From Flammeovirgaceae bacterium UBA6059 (lineage in GTDB: Bacteria; Bacteroidota; Bacteroidia; Cytophagales; Cyclobacteriaceae), in NCBI GenBank assembly GCA_002435755.1, contig DIYH01000004.1:1-64000 (forward strand): a stretch of 64,000 bases of DNA, read 5' to 3'. The notes under the pieces are model-generated. The model had not been told where the DNA came from. It saw only the letters and a program-made list of their open reading frames with translations, and made no database searches. Below, in pieces: positions 26,048-35,850 of the stretch. The position numbers and the translations under genes are program-made. The stretch's first letter is position 1, and each line of letters begins with the position of its first letter.

Positions 26048-28609
26048 TTAGGTTTCGTTTCTCAATATCTCCAAAGGAGGCTTACTCACAATACCGCGAC
26101 TGTTAGACAGCCCGATGATCATGGTAAGTAAGGTGATGATACTAAAAGTGATCACCATTGGCAACACGGTTGGTACGAAAGGTGCTTCAAATGTAAACAC
26201 AGCAAGCAACCAACTACCGACTAGCGACAGCAGTACACCAGCAAGAGAAGCCAACGCTCCAAGGATCAAATACTCCATGGCTGTGATCTGGAAAACCTGC
26301 TTTTTGACAGCCCCCAAAGTACGGAGTAGCACGCTCTCCTGCACTCGCTGGAACTTGCTAATGATCACTGAACCGATAAGCACGAGTAGTCCCGTCACAA
26401 TGCTGAATAGCGCCATGAACCGAATGACGAACGCTACTTTACCAAGAATGTCATCCAGTGTCTTTAGTATCAGCTCAAGGTCTACAATTGAAATATTGGG
26501 ATAGCTCCTAACAATAGCCTGTTGGTAGCGAGCAGAAAGTTCTTTATTGTCAGTACGCGTAACCAGTACATGGAACTGTGGTGCTTGCTCCAAAACACCC
26601 GTTGGAAATACAACAAGAAAATTAGTCTGGACTCTATTCCAATCAATATTTCGAAAACTGCTCACATACGTTTTGATGACAGCACCCTGCACATTGAAGA
26701 TCATCTCATCGCCGATCTTTAGATTGAGATTTTCGGCATACCCCTTGGAGATGGACACCAGGATGGAATCGCCGGAGCTTTCAGTCTCACCATGCCATGT
26801 CCCATCAAATATTTCTTCCGAATCGATCAGATCGTCACGATAGGTAACGCGATACTCTCGGTTGAACGCCCACTTTGGCATATCGATCGTCGTATCAGCC
26901 TTTAGGTCAGCCAGCGTAGTACCTTCCACCTCCAGCAATCTCATGGTAACAATGGGTACTTCCTGGATCACGGGCATATCATAATCAAGTGTCAACTGAC
27001 TGATCTCTTCCTTTTGATCCGTCTGGATATCAAATAGCACCATGTTTGGTCGGTCGCCCGAGCCGCTGATGGACACTTTATCTACAAGTATGTCCTGCAC
27101 CAGATAGAGGGTGGTGATCAAGGCAGTACCCAAGCCAATAGAGGTAATCAATATCAAGGTCTGGTTTTGGGGTCGATAAAGGTTGGCCAAACCTTGACGC
27201 CAAACATAGCTCCACTCAGTCGGGAAGTACTTGCGAACCATCACCATGACCAGTTTCGACAATCCCACGAGTACCGCAAAAGCGAAAACCAATCCTATCG
27301 TGAAGAAAAGTGCATCTAGTGGTTTTTTGATCTGTATCCAGGCAAAGCCAAACACAAACAACATGACCAACCCTCCTACTAGCCAAACCAGCTTGTCCCT
27401 GGAAGCAACTTGTTCTTCAAAACTTGCCCTTATGGCCCTCAGGGGAGATACATGCCTAATAGTCAGTAGCGGGATCAATGCAAACAGTACTGAGATCACC
27501 GTTCCTAATACAATCCCTTCGGCAACCGAAGACCATGAGAATCCAACATCAAGGGTCATCGGTATAAAATCTTTCATCAATTCTGGTAAGTAACCCTGCA
27601 GCAATGAGCCAAGTACAGCACCTATAACAGACCCTATAAAGCCCATGACAGATATCTGGAAAAGATAGATCTTGAAAGCCTGCCACCCCTTCACACCCAA
27701 ACATCTCAGTACTGAGACTATGGAAAGCTTCTCTTTGATATAGATGTGGACGGCACTTGCCACGCCCACACAGCCCAACAAGAGCGCCACAAAAGCTACA
27801 AGGTTCAGGAAGTTGGTGAGGTTACCAAAAGCCTCTCCGGTGCTCTTCTTGCGATCCTCAATAGTCTCCCAGTCAAAGCCCATCGTATCCCATTTTTCCT
27901 TCTCCGATTCTACGAGTCGTGTGGCTTGCGCCTCATCACCAAACTTGTAGTAGAAGTTGTAATTGATGCGGCTACCTCGTTGCACCAAACCCGTCTGTTC
28001 GAGATACCGGAAGGGAATGTAGACTACAGGCGCTACTGTCGCTGTGATACCAGACTGTCCGGGCACCTGCTGGAGCTTCCCGACAATTTCGAAAGACATC
28101 TCTCCGACTTTGACCTCATCCCCCACGTCTACGTCGTACTGTAGCATCAGGGTTTGGTCGACCAAAGCGGTCTTACCCATCTGAAACTTTCTGGCCGCCT
28201 CGGCGGGTAGCGTTTCTATCTCTCCGTAGTAGGGGAAGTTACCCTCCAACGCCCTTACCTGCACCAACCGTGTTCCGTCTGTGCGTGGAAAGTAGATCAT
28301 GGATGCAAAAGCACTCTCGCGTGACCACTCCGAACCTAGTGAATCCAAATAGTATAAGCGCTCTGTAGGCACTGGCTTATTGCTCTCAATGACCAGGTCT
28401 GCGCCGAGTAGTCCCTTCGCCTGATTGTTGATCTCATCAAATAGGCTATCGCGAAATGAATTGATCGCAACAAGTGCCGAGATACCCAGAATAATCGATG
28501 AGGTGAATAGAAAAAGCCGACTTCTTGACCTGCGACTATCTCGCCAGGCCATTTTCCAGAGCCAGCGATTGCTGTATCTGGTAGGTTCTATTTTAATTCT
28601 TTGATCCAA
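26048..28609 (-). CDS. ABC exporter permease, YbbP-like FtsX family
   Basis: 853 residues from a TTG. An in-frame ATG at 28552 (MAWRDSRRSRSRLFLF) is an alternative start. TM1 at ~35-55, periplasmic MacB-PCD-like domains, and about ten helices in total with FtsX modules (YIKEKLSIVSVLRCLGVKGW, FQRVQESVLLRTLGAVKKQV). The second half carries a second PCD and three C-terminal helices. This is the YbbP type, larger than the orphan permeases elsewhere in the window. It starts 10 bp after its cognate ATPase gene, and a TesA-like gene is divergent, as in the E. coli ybbA-ybbP/tesA cluster. Transport of a lipid or amphiphile has been suggested for that group. Confidence 0.88.
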   Translation of the reverse strand: MDQRIKIEPTRYSNRWLWKMAWRDSRRSRSRLFLFTSSIILGISALVAINSFRDSLFDEINNQAKGLLGADLVIESNKPVPTERLYYLDSLGSEWSRESAFASMIYFPRTDGTRLVQVRALEGNFPYYGEIETLPAEAARKFQMGKTALVDQTLMLQYDVDVGDEVKVGEMSFEIVGKLQQVPGQSGITATVAPVVYIPFRYLEQTGLVQRGSRINYNFYYKFGDEAQATRLVESEKEKWDTMGFDWETIEDRKKSTGEAFGNLTNFLNLVAFVALLLGCVGVASAVHIYIKEKLSIVSVLRCLGVKGWQAFKIYLFQISVMGFIGSVIGAVLGSLLQGYLPELMKDFIPMTLDVGFSWSSVAEGIVLGTVISVLFALIPLLTIRHVSPLRAIRASFEEQVASRDKLVWLVGGLVMLFVFGFAWIQIKKPLDALFFTIGLVFAFAVLVGLSKLVMVMVRKYFPTEWSYVWRQGLANLYRPQNQTLILITSIGLGTALITTLYLVQDILVDKVSISGSGDRPNMVLFDIQTDQKEEISQLTLDYDMPVIQEVPIVTMRLLEVEGTTLADLKADTTIDMPKWAFNREYRVTYRDDLIDSEEIFDGTWHGETESSGDSILVSISKGYAENLNLKIGDEMIFNVQGAVIKTYVSSFRNIDWNRVQTNFLVVFPTGVLEQAPQFHVLVTRTDNKELSARYQQAIVRSYPNISIVDLELILKTLDDILGKVAFVIRFMALFSIVTGLLVLIGSVIISKFQRVQESVLLRTLGAVKKQVFQITAMEYLILGALASLAGVLLSLVGSWLLAVFTFEAPFVPTVLPMVITFSIITLLTMIIGLSNSRGIVSKPPLEILRNET

Positions 28610-28619
28610 GAGATTGCAA

Positions 28620-29306
28620 TTAGGATACTACCAACTCTTCCTCTACAAGCTTCCCACCTTTGAGCCTGATGATGCGATCTGTCTTTCGCGCTAGCTCAAG
28701 ATCATGCGTTACCATGATCAAAGTGGTGCCTTGCTCATGGTTAAGTTCAAAGAGCAGTTGTTCAATCTTTTCTGAAGTCTCTTCATCAAGATTACCTGTA
28801 GGTTCATCTGCAAAAAGGATTTTAGGACGATTAGAAAAAGCTCTTGCAATGGAGACGCGCTGCTGCTCTCCTCCCGACAACTGACTGGGGTAGTGCGTGA
28901 CACGATCACCCAGACCAACACGCTCAAGTAGCTCCCTGGCAATTTTGCCAGCTCCTTTTTCTCCTCTGAGTTCCATTGGTACCATCACGTTCTCCAGTGC
29001 CGTGAGGGTAGGAATGAGTTGAAAGTTTTGAAATACAAACCCAACAAACTGATTGCGCACCTGCGCCCTTTCATCTTCCGTCAGGGCACTCAGCTTAATG
29101 CGATTGAGTGCGATCTCACCCGAGCTCGGTGCATCAAGCCCGGCACACAGCCCTAGCAAAGTGGTCTTACCACTTCCTGACGGGCCCACTATGGAGCAGG
29201 AAGCCCCTTTCTCTACCGTAAAATTAATATCTTGAAGTACCTGAAGTGATCTGGAACCACTGTTATACTGTTTGGTAAGCTGACTTACCTCTAAGATGGC
29301 GGACAT
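28620..29306 (-). CDS. ABC transporter ATP-binding protein, YbbA/LolD-like
   Basis: 228 residues. Walker A GPSGSGKT at 41-48, signature LSGGEQQR, Walker B ILFADEPTG, and H-loop TLIMVTHDLEL. FVFQNFQLIPTLTALENVMVP is typical of the MacB/LolD/YbbA ATPases that energise FtsX-type permeases. It is the only such ATPase gene in the window, and its partner permease follows directly. It might in principle also serve the orphan permeases, but nothing in the sequence shows that. Divergent from the TesA-like lipoprotein gene. Confidence 0.92.
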   Translation of the reverse strand: MSAILEVSQLTKQYNSGSRSLQVLQDINFTVEKGASCSIVGPSGSGKTTLLGLCAGLDAPSSGEIALNRIKLSALTEDERAQVRNQFVGFVFQNFQLIPTLTALENVMVPMELRGEKGAGKIARELLERVGLGDRVTHYPSQLSGGEQQRVSIARAFSNRPKILFADEPTGNLDEETSEKIEQLLFELNHEQGTTLIMVTHDLELARKTDRIIRLKGGKLVEEELVVS

Positions 29307-29500
29307 ATAAAAACCTGAACTACTTAATCTCGGAATATACTGTGTTTACAACGCAAAGCGCCCAGACATGTTCACAATTTGGCTACACGGCGCTTATGAG
29401 ATGACTAACGGTGGAATAAACCTGCGCACACGAGCTACAAAGTACCTTTGACTACCGTAATTTCGTAGGATTACTTCAGTCATATATCAACGATTTGAGC

Positions 29501-30181
29501 ATGAAAATAAGAGTACTCGGTTTTGTCTTATCCGCCTGCACCTTTCTCATCGGCTGTCAGAACCAACCTGAGAAAAACGATTCGCAACAAGCAAATGCCA
29601 GCAAGACAGAAGTGGCCGATGCAAAGAAAGAAAAGAAATTTATCCTGTTTTTCGGTAACTCACTGACCGCCGGTTACGGACTAGACATTTCTGAAGCTTT
29701 TCCGGCATTAGTACAGGAGAAGATTGATTCCCTCGGGCTCCCATACACTGTGATCAATGCCGGACTCAGTGGAGAAACTACAGCTTCAGGTAGTTCACGT
29801 GTCGAGTGGGTACTACGAGAACCTGCAGATATTTTCATTCTTGAGTTGGGTGGTAACGATGGACTTAGAGGTATCAGTACTGAGGAGACACGCAAAAATC
29901 TTGAGGAGATCATTGACAAGGTGAGAGCTACCAATGAAGACGTGAAAATTGTATTGGCCGGTATGCAAATTCCTCCCAATATGGGAGAAGAATACACCTC
30001 CAAGTTTAGAGTGATCTATCCTGAGCTTGCTGAATCAAAAAACACCTCACTGATCCCGTTTCTTCTCAAAGATGTAGGCGGCATCCCTGATCTTAACTTA
30101 CCTGACGGTATTCACCCTACTGCAGAAGGGCACAAGATCGTAGCAGAGACCGTCTGGGAGGTATTGCAACCGCTGCTCTAG
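29501..30181 (+). CDS. SGNH-hydrolase lipoprotein, TesA/arylesterase-like
   Basis: 226 residues from the ATG at 29501 (a TTG lies two codons earlier). Lipoprotein signal with LIG|C at C19 and a polar linker to ~45. SGNH blocks: FFGNSLTAGYG with catalytic S54 (Asn replaces the usual Asp of GDSL), the Gly block (INAGLSGETT), LGGNDGLRG, and D202/H205 in PDGIHPTAEGH. Family members hydrolyse thioesters or lysophospholipids. It is predicted to act at the outer or inner membrane, facing the periplasm. Adjacency to the YbbA/YbbP pair is conserved in distant bacteria. Its 3' end overlaps the convergent DUF6048 gene by 4 bp. Confidence 0.9.
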   Translation: MKIRVLGFVLSACTFLIGCQNQPEKNDSQQANASKTEVADAKKEKKFILFFGNSLTAGYGLDISEAFPALVQEKIDSLGLPYTVINAGLSGETTASGSSRVEWVLREPADIFILELGGNDGLRGISTEETRKNLEEIIDKVRATNEDVKIVLAGMQIPPNMGEEYTSKFRVIYPELAESKNTSLIPFLLKDVGGIPDLNLPDGIHPTAEGHKIVAETVWEVLQPLL

Positions 30182-30897
30182 TTTGGTTTGGTAGGTGCGG
30201 CTTTGTATCGTAAGGAAAGGCGATAATTGACGTAAAAACCAAATCCAAAATTGGTGTTTTTTCGCCCCAGGCCGTATCCTGGTACCATGTACGTATCAAA
30301 TTCAGGTTGATTATTGAGCTTTCGGAAAATCTTATACCTCACAATGTATCCTACTGATAGATTTTGCCATACGCGTACTTTCATCCCACCGGTTATTTCC
30401 ATCCATCTAGAGGTAACGCCCTCCACAGATTCTCTCAAGGTAGCATTCTGAAATATAGAATCCGAAGCATCATAGTTGATCGATTCCTGGAACCTCGACC
30501 TAGCATATCGCATACCTAGGTAAATGGTGTTACGGTCTTGATTGTATTGAGTGAGATTCATGTCTACTCCGAACCTATAGTAGGTACCTGTGCCCGAATA
30601 ATCAAAGTTTATGTCCTCTAGTTCAGTATCCTGAAAACCAAACTCAGCCGTCAGGAAGTAGCGATGAAAGTCCATGTCCGCCTGAACCTCAAACGAGCGC
30701 TCCCCATTTTCGATGAGGGTATTGCCCATAGAGTAGAGGTCTGCACCAAACCGGATGAATGAAGGTTTGAAGTCCGGCTTTGGCCTAAACCTTTTTATGG
30801 TAGTGACAGTATCCTGTACCTCCGTGGATGCATCCTGGGCAAAACCTGCAAGTGGCAAAACCAACCAAAGGCTAACGATATACTTCCACATTGGCAT
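30178..30897 (-). CDS. DUF6048-type outer-membrane-like protein
   Basis: 239 residues with signal peptide (YIVSLWLVLPLAGFAQ). The mature part alternates polar and hydrophobic residues (HRYFLTAEFGFQD, YYRFGVDMNL, NTIYLGMRYARSRF, GYIVRYKIFRK) and ends NYRLSLRYKAAP, typical of a small outer-membrane beta barrel. It matches the Bacteroidota family DUF6048, which is usually paired with DUF6452. Its start overlaps the DUF6452 gene by 26 bp, so both are one operon. Function unknown. Confidence 0.75.
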   Translation of the reverse strand: MPMWKYIVSLWLVLPLAGFAQDASTEVQDTVTTIKRFRPKPDFKPSFIRFGADLYSMGNTLIENGERSFEVQADMDFHRYFLTAEFGFQDTELEDINFDYSGTGTYYRFGVDMNLTQYNQDRNTIYLGMRYARSRFQESINYDASDSIFQNATLRESVEGVTSRWMEITGGMKVRVWQNLSVGYIVRYKIFRKLNNQPEFDTYMVPGYGLGRKNTNFGFGFYVNYRLSLRYKAAPTKPN

Positions 30898-31312
30898 CTA
30901 CCTTTAAGTCAGCAATTGGGGAAATCAACGCGACAGAGTCAAATGAACTCGTGACTGGTTCCAATCCGAAGAAATACTGTATCGGCCCACAATCAGGGTT
31001 CTCGATAGCAATCCTTGACTCGTAGGTAAGCTCAAGGGTGTGAACGGTGCTGTCCGCATAAAAAATGTAAGTGGCCTGGTCCGTCAAAGGGTCAAGCCTG
31101 AGCCTGAGTTGCGTCTGAACAGTATCCTCATATAAAGGGATATCATTACCCACTAAAAAAACAGAATCAAAATCAACGGACAGAGCACTGCTATCAGTTG
31201 CAGAAAAGAAGCTCACCTGGGCCACCGGATAGCGGGTATCCTGGCAATCAGGCAGCTCCGTACATGCCATAAAAATCAGGTTTATAACCAGTAAAAATAC
31301 CCAGCGTGTCAT
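30872..31312 (-). CDS. DUF6452-type lipoprotein
   Basis: 146 residues. Lipoprotein signal MTRWVFLLVINLIFMAC, with the cysteine after LIFMA, then a short beta-rich domain (TLELTYESRIAIENPDCGPIQ). It fits the Bacteroidota DUF6452 family found with DUF6048. It probably cooperates at the envelope with the barrel-like partner encoded just downstream. Divergent from rimO. Function unknown. Confidence 0.72.
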   Translation of the reverse strand: MTRWVFLLVINLIFMACTELPDCQDTRYPVAQVSFFSATDSSALSVDFDSVFLVGNDIPLYEDTVQTQLRLRLDPLTDQATYIFYADSTVHTLELTYESRIAIENPDCGPIQYFFGLEPVTSSFDSVALISPIADLKVDANVEVYR

Positions 31313-31423
31313 GTCGGCGGCAAAGATATTTAATTAATGCTGACGCTGGATGACAATTGGAAGTACCTACACATTTCATCGTCAGATTTGTTAATTTTGC
31401 GCACCAAATCGGATCATCACAGG

Positions 31424-32752
31424 GTGAAAACAAAAGGTAGGAAGAAGGACAAAGTCAACATCGTCACTTTAGGATGTTCAAAAAACATAGTTGACTCAGA
31501 GGTAATGCTGACCCAACTCAAGGGTAATGCCATTAATGCTGTACATGAGTCTGAAAGGGACGATTCCAACATAGTGATCATCAATACTTGCGGGTTCATT
31601 GACAATGCCAAGCAAGAATCCATAGACACCATCCTGAGATATGCCGATGCTAAGGATCAGGGTGAGGTAGAAAAGGTCTATGTGACCGGATGTCTGTCAC
31701 AGCGCTATCGGGATGACTTGGAACAGGAGATCCCTCAGGTCGATGCGTTTTTCGGCACTATGGAGCTACCTCTATTATTACGAAAGTTCAACGCTGACTA
31801 CAGACATGACCTGGTGGGTGAGCGTGTGACGACCACTGATCAGCACTATTCTTATCTAAAGATCTCAGAGGGTTGTGACCGGCCGTGCTCGTTCTGTGCT
31901 ATTCCTCTCATGAGAGGAAAGCATGTTTCCCGTCCTATCGAGGAACTGGTCAAAGAAGCTAAGAACCTCGCCCGTAACGGAACTAAGGAGCTACTCCTTA
32001 TCGCCCAGGACTCTACCTACTATGGGTTAGACATCTATAACAAAAGGAATCTTGCCACGCTGCTCGAGCACCTGTCTGATGTAGAAGGTATCGAGTGGAT
32101 CAGGTTGCATTATGCCTTTCCTACTGGCTTCCCTATGGACGTACTTGATGTGATGGCCAGTAGGCCCAATATCTGCAACTACCTTGATATACCCCTTCAG
32201 CATGGCTCCAGCAAAATGTTGAAACTGATGAGGAGAGGTACTACACGAGAAAAGACGGAAGCACTGCTCGATTCCATTCGCGATAGTGTGCCAGATATAG
32301 CCATCCGTACTACCATGATCGCCGGTCACCCCGGTGAGACAGAAGAAGACTTTGAGGAAATGATGAGTTTTATTGAGCGGTCTCGATTTGAGCGACTGGG
32401 TATCTTCACCTACTCACATGAAGAAAACACCCACTCACATTCAATGGAGGACGATGTGTCTGAAGAAGTTAAACAAGAGCGAGCAAATGCCGTTATGGAT
32501 TTGCAGCAGGAGATTTCGCTAGAACTCAATCAACAGCGAATCAGCAGCACACTCAAAGTACTTATAGATAAAAAAGAAGGTGATCACTACTATGGTCGCA
32601 CAGAGTATGACTCACCTGAAGTAGATAATGAAGTCTTGATCAATGCCGCGGATAACTACCTAAGAGTAGGTGATTTCGCCAATGTTAAGATCACAGACGC
32701 CACTGAATTTGACCTACATGGAACTAGCGCTAGAACGAAAACTGAAAGTTGA
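31424..32752 (+). CDS. rimO: Ribosomal protein uS12 methylthiotransferase
   Basis: 442 residues from the GTG at 31424. The frame extends to an ATG at 31337, but those 29 residues are not family-like. A -7-like TAATTTTG at 31392-31399 lies inside that extension, favouring the GTG. RimO adds a methylthio group to Asp of S12. The N-terminal UPF0004 domain has cysteines in TLGCSKN, NTCGFI and VTGCLSQRY. The radical-SAM motif is CDRPCSFC in KISEGCDRPCSFCAIPLMRG. A C-terminal TRAM domain follows (IDKKEGDHYYGRTEYDSPEVD). Its 3' end overlaps bshC by 35 bp. Confidence 0.93.
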   Translation: MKTKGRKKDKVNIVTLGCSKNIVDSEVMLTQLKGNAINAVHESERDDSNIVIINTCGFIDNAKQESIDTILRYADAKDQGEVEKVYVTGCLSQRYRDDLEQEIPQVDAFFGTMELPLLLRKFNADYRHDLVGERVTTTDQHYSYLKISEGCDRPCSFCAIPLMRGKHVSRPIEELVKEAKNLARNGTKELLLIAQDSTYYGLDIYNKRNLATLLEHLSDVEGIEWIRLHYAFPTGFPMDVLDVMASRPNICNYLDIPLQHGSSKMLKLMRRGTTREKTEALLDSIRDSVPDIAIRTTMIAGHPGETEEDFEEMMSFIERSRFERLGIFTYSHEENTHSHSMEDDVSEEVKQERANAVMDLQQEISLELNQQRISSTLKVLIDKKEGDHYYGRTEYDSPEVDNEVLINAADNYLRVGDFANVKITDATEFDLHGTSARTKTES

Positions 32753-34307
32753 AAAAATTGCCCTATCGGAAACTGGTAAGTTCTCATCTCTCTTTATCGA
32801 TTACCTCAATCAAAATGAGGCATTAAGGCCCTATTACAATGCCTATCCTACCATTGAAAATTTTGAGGAGGTCATTGGATCACGTAAGTTTTCTCATGAA
32901 AAGCGGATCACTCTTCACAAAGTGCTTGCAGAACAGTATGCCAGCCTTGAGAAGTCAGATATGGTGCAGTCCAACTTGCATTCGTTAGAGCATGACAAGA
33001 CATTCACGGTGACCACAGGTCATCAGCTTAACATTTTTACAGGGCCATTATACTTCATCTACAAAATCATCACGACCATCAACCTCGCCAAGGAGTTGAA
33101 GGCTGCTTATCCTGATTGTCATTTTGTACCTGTGTACTGGATGGCATCTGAGGACCATGATTTTGAAGAGATATCTTACTTCAATCTTTTTGGCAAAAAA
33201 TACACCTGGGAGACTGATCAAAAAGGGGCCGTAGGTAAATTCAGACCACAATCACTAAGTCAGGTACTCGGCCAGCTCCCTGAGGAAATCGAGCTTTTCG
33301 AGAAGGCTTATTTGGATAGTGGCACTTTGGCCAATGCAGTGCGCTATTATGTCAATGAACTCTTTGGTGACCAGGGACTAGTGGTAATTGATGCAGACCA
33401 TACAGAGCTCAAGGCTTTGTTTGCAGATATCATCTCTGACGACCTTTTTAATCATACAGCCAACAGTCTGGCAGAGAAAGCTTCTGGCCAGTTGTCGTCG
33501 TTAGGGTATAGTTCACAAATATTCCCACGTCAAATTAACTTCTTTCATCTTAATACGCATCATCGCGAGCGTATTGTAAGAGAAGACGGAGTTTTCAAAG
33601 TTTTGAACACGGATATTCGATTCACAGAAGAAGAAATCAGAAAGAAATTCCAGGAACAACCAGAAGCCTTTAGCCCAAATGTAGTACTACGCCCACTATA
33701 TCAGGAGACAATTCTGCCCAACCTAGCTTACATCGGCGGACCTTCTGAGTTGGCTTATTGGTTACAACTCAAAGGCATATTTGACCATTATCAGACTGAC
33801 TTTCCTCTTTTGGTTCCTAGAAACTTCGCCCTCTACCTTGATAAAGGAAACCTGAGACGAATTAGTAAGCTCAGCATTCAGGCTACTGATATCTTCAAAT
33901 CAGAAGCAGAGCTTAAAGAGATGGAACTCAAGGCTGCCAGCACCAACGAGATGGAGTTAGATCAGGAATTAGCTCAGCTTAAGGAGCTTTTTATCTCTAT
34001 AGAAGAGAAATCTCTAGCGATCGACAAGTCACTCAAAGGGTTTATCGGAGCGATGGAGTCTAAAATATTTAAAGACATAGAAAATATCCAAAAGAGGCTA
34101 AAAAAAGCAGAGGAGAAGAATCATGAAACAACACTGGGTCAGATCAATAGCTTGAAATCCAAGCTTTTCCCCAATGGTTCTCTTCAAGAGCGCCACGATA
34201 ACTTCCTCAACTTTTATCTCAACAATCCTGACTTCATCAAGGATATTCAGGGCACTTTTGATCCATTGGATTTTCGCTTTCTTTTGCTGAGCGAAGAGGG
34301 CGAATAG
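32718..34307 (+). CDS. bshC: Bacillithiol synthase (cysteine-adding enzyme)
   Basis: 529 residues from the ATG at 32718 (a longer frame goes to 32670). It ligates cysteine to GlcN-malate, the final step of bacillithiol synthesis. Family features: N-terminal LSETGKFSSLFIDYL, TVTTGHQLNIFTGPLYFIYK, VYWMASEDHDFEEI, a Rossmann-like core, and a long C-terminal coiled coil (~400-490, rich in K/E). The last part, PDFIKDIQGTFDPLDFRFLLL, matches the usual end. It overlaps rimO and is followed 4 bp later by the formyl-THF cyclo-ligase and then ypdA, so at least three genes are one transcription unit. The bshA and bshB genes are not in the window. Confidence 0.93.
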   Translation: MELALERKLKVEKIALSETGKFSSLFIDYLNQNEALRPYYNAYPTIENFEEVIGSRKFSHEKRITLHKVLAEQYASLEKSDMVQSNLHSLEHDKTFTVTTGHQLNIFTGPLYFIYKIITTINLAKELKAAYPDCHFVPVYWMASEDHDFEEISYFNLFGKKYTWETDQKGAVGKFRPQSLSQVLGQLPEEIELFEKAYLDSGTLANAVRYYVNELFGDQGLVVIDADHTELKALFADIISDDLFNHTANSLAEKASGQLSSLGYSSQIFPRQINFFHLNTHHRERIVREDGVFKVLNTDIRFTEEEIRKKFQEQPEAFSPNVVLRPLYQETILPNLAYIGGPSELAYWLQLKGIFDHYQTDFPLLVPRNFALYLDKGNLRRISKLSIQATDIFKSEAELKEMELKAASTNEMELDQELAQLKELFISIEEKSLAIDKSLKGFIGAMESKIFKDIENIQKRLKKAEEKNHETTLGQINSLKSKLFPNGSLQERHDNFLNFYLNNPDFIKDIQGTFDPLDFRFLLLSEEGE

Positions 34308-34311
34308 CACA

Positions 34312-34875
34312 TTGACAAAAGAAGAACTTAGAAGAAGATACGCGAAGGAACGGAGGCAACTTACTTCCGAGATTTTCGAAGAACAAAATAAGCTTCTGAG
34401 AGATCAGCTTTTCCAAGAATTGTCCGGTAATAAAGGACTGATCCATGTCTTCTTGCCCATCCAGGCCAAAAAGGAAGTTGATACATGGCCAGTGCTGTAT
34501 TGGTGTTGGGAAAGAGGCTATACAACATGTACCTCGATTACGCATTTCTCCAGCAATCAATTGACGCATTCCCTGATCAATGCAGCTACAGAATTTGAAG
34601 AAAACAAATGGGGGGTGCCTGAACCAATAGGAGCTTCAATAGTGTTGCCTAGTGAAATCGATATAGTGTTGATTCCTATGCTTTGCTTTGACCTCAATGG
34701 TCACAGAGTAGGGTATGGCAAGGGATATTACGATAGGTTCTTATCAGAATGCCGTAAAGATGTGACCAAGATCGGTTTGTGTCTGGCCAATCCAATTGAA
34801 AAAATAGATGATACATCCGATCAGGACATAACAATGGACAAATGTATCACTCCACTTCAGGTGCATAGATTTTAA
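34312..34875 (+). CDS. 5-formyltetrahydrofolate cyclo-ligase
   Basis: 187 residues from a TTG, 4 bp after the bshC stop. Converts 5-formyl-THF to 5,10-methenyl-THF with ATP. N-terminal basic helix (KEELRRRYAKERRQL), IHVFLPIQAKKEVDTW, and the signature DIVLIPMLCFDLNGHRVGYGKGYYDRFL containing the ATP-binding GYGKGYYDRF. Length is normal for the family. Folate salvage has no evident link to bacillithiol, so the operon is probably a housekeeping string. Six bases separate it from ypdA. Confidence 0.92.
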   Translation: MTKEELRRRYAKERRQLTSEIFEEQNKLLRDQLFQELSGNKGLIHVFLPIQAKKEVDTWPVLYWCWERGYTTCTSITHFSSNQLTHSLINAATEFEENKWGVPEPIGASIVLPSEIDIVLIPMLCFDLNGHRVGYGKGYYDRFLSECRKDVTKIGLCLANPIEKIDDTSDQDITMDKCITPLQVHRF

Positions 34876-34881
34876 GAAATT

Positions 34882-35850
34882 ATGGAAGTATTTGATATAG
34901 CTATTATTGGCGCTGGCCCGATAGGACTGGCATGTGGTATAGAGGTCAAAAAAGCTGGTTTGAGTCATGTCATTCTCGATAAGGGTTGTCTGGTCAATTC
35001 GATCTATAACTACCCACACAACATGACCTTCTTTTCCACATCCGATAGACTGGAGATCGGCAATGTGCCATTCATATCTCACAACCCAAAACCAACCAGA
35101 CCGGAAGCTCTCGAGTACTACCGACGGGTAACAAGTTCATGGAACTTGAATGTACGACTATATGAAAAGGTGAATGACGTAGATAATTCTGCTGAAAAGA
35201 AAGTGATCTCTACTTCAAAAGGCTCTTATCAGGTTAACAATATCATCATTGCGACAGGCTTCTATGACTTGCCTTTTTTACTTAATGTACCTGGTGAAGA
35301 CCTGAATAAGGTAAAACACTATTATGAAGAACCACATCCGTATTTTGGGATGAAGATTGCTGTGGTAGGTGCTGCTAACTCTGCTGTGGACGTAGCACTG
35401 GAGACCTATCGTAAAGGAGCAAAGGAGGTAACGATGGTGGTCAGAGAGCCAGAGATCAGTGAGAAAGTGAAATACTGGGTAAAGCCAGACATGGACAACA
35501 GGATCAAAGAAGGTACCATCAAGGCCTATTTCAACTCAAGTATCACCCAGATCAACGAGCATGATATAGCTGTGACTACTCCCGATGGCACCATTTCTAT
35601 AGAGAACGATTTTGTACTGGCCATGACGGGCTATCAACCCGATTTCTCATTTCTCAAGTCATGTGGTATTCATATTGGTAATGACGAATTTAGGACGCCT
35701 GACTATGATCCGGAGACACAGGAGACGAACGTACCCGGGTTTTTTCTGGCCGGAGTGATTTGTGGCGGTCTGAAAACCAACAAATGGTTTATCGAAAACT
35801 CAAGAGTGCACGCTGAAGTGATCGTTGCTGAAATTCAGCGCCGTAAGTAA
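34882..35850 (+). CDS. ypdA: YpdA-family bacillithiol disulfide reductase
   Basis: 322 residues. FAD/NADPH flavoprotein that reduces oxidised bacillithiol. FAD motif IIGAGPIGLACG at ~8-19, a second Rossmann motif AVVGAANSAVDVALE at ~155-170, and ATG in LAMTGYQPDFSFL. The YpdA-type N-terminal stretch YNYPHNMTFFSTSDRLEIG is diagnostic for the family as I know it. There is no CxxC redox pair as in thioredoxin reductase. Together with bshC upstream and ytxJ at 51834 it outlines a bacillithiol redox system. Last gene of the rimO-bshC operon; 409 bp without a gene follow. Confidence 0.9.
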   Translation: MEVFDIAIIGAGPIGLACGIEVKKAGLSHVILDKGCLVNSIYNYPHNMTFFSTSDRLEIGNVPFISHNPKPTRPEALEYYRRVTSSWNLNVRLYEKVNDVDNSAEKKVISTSKGSYQVNNIIIATGFYDLPFLLNVPGEDLNKVKHYYEEPHPYFGMKIAVVGAANSAVDVALETYRKGAKEVTMVVREPEISEKVKYWVKPDMDNRIKEGTIKAYFNSSITQINEHDIAVTTPDGTISIENDFVLAMTGYQPDFSFLKSCGIHIGNDEFRTPDYDPETQETNVPGFFLAGVICGGLKTNKWFIENSRVHAEVIVAEIQRRK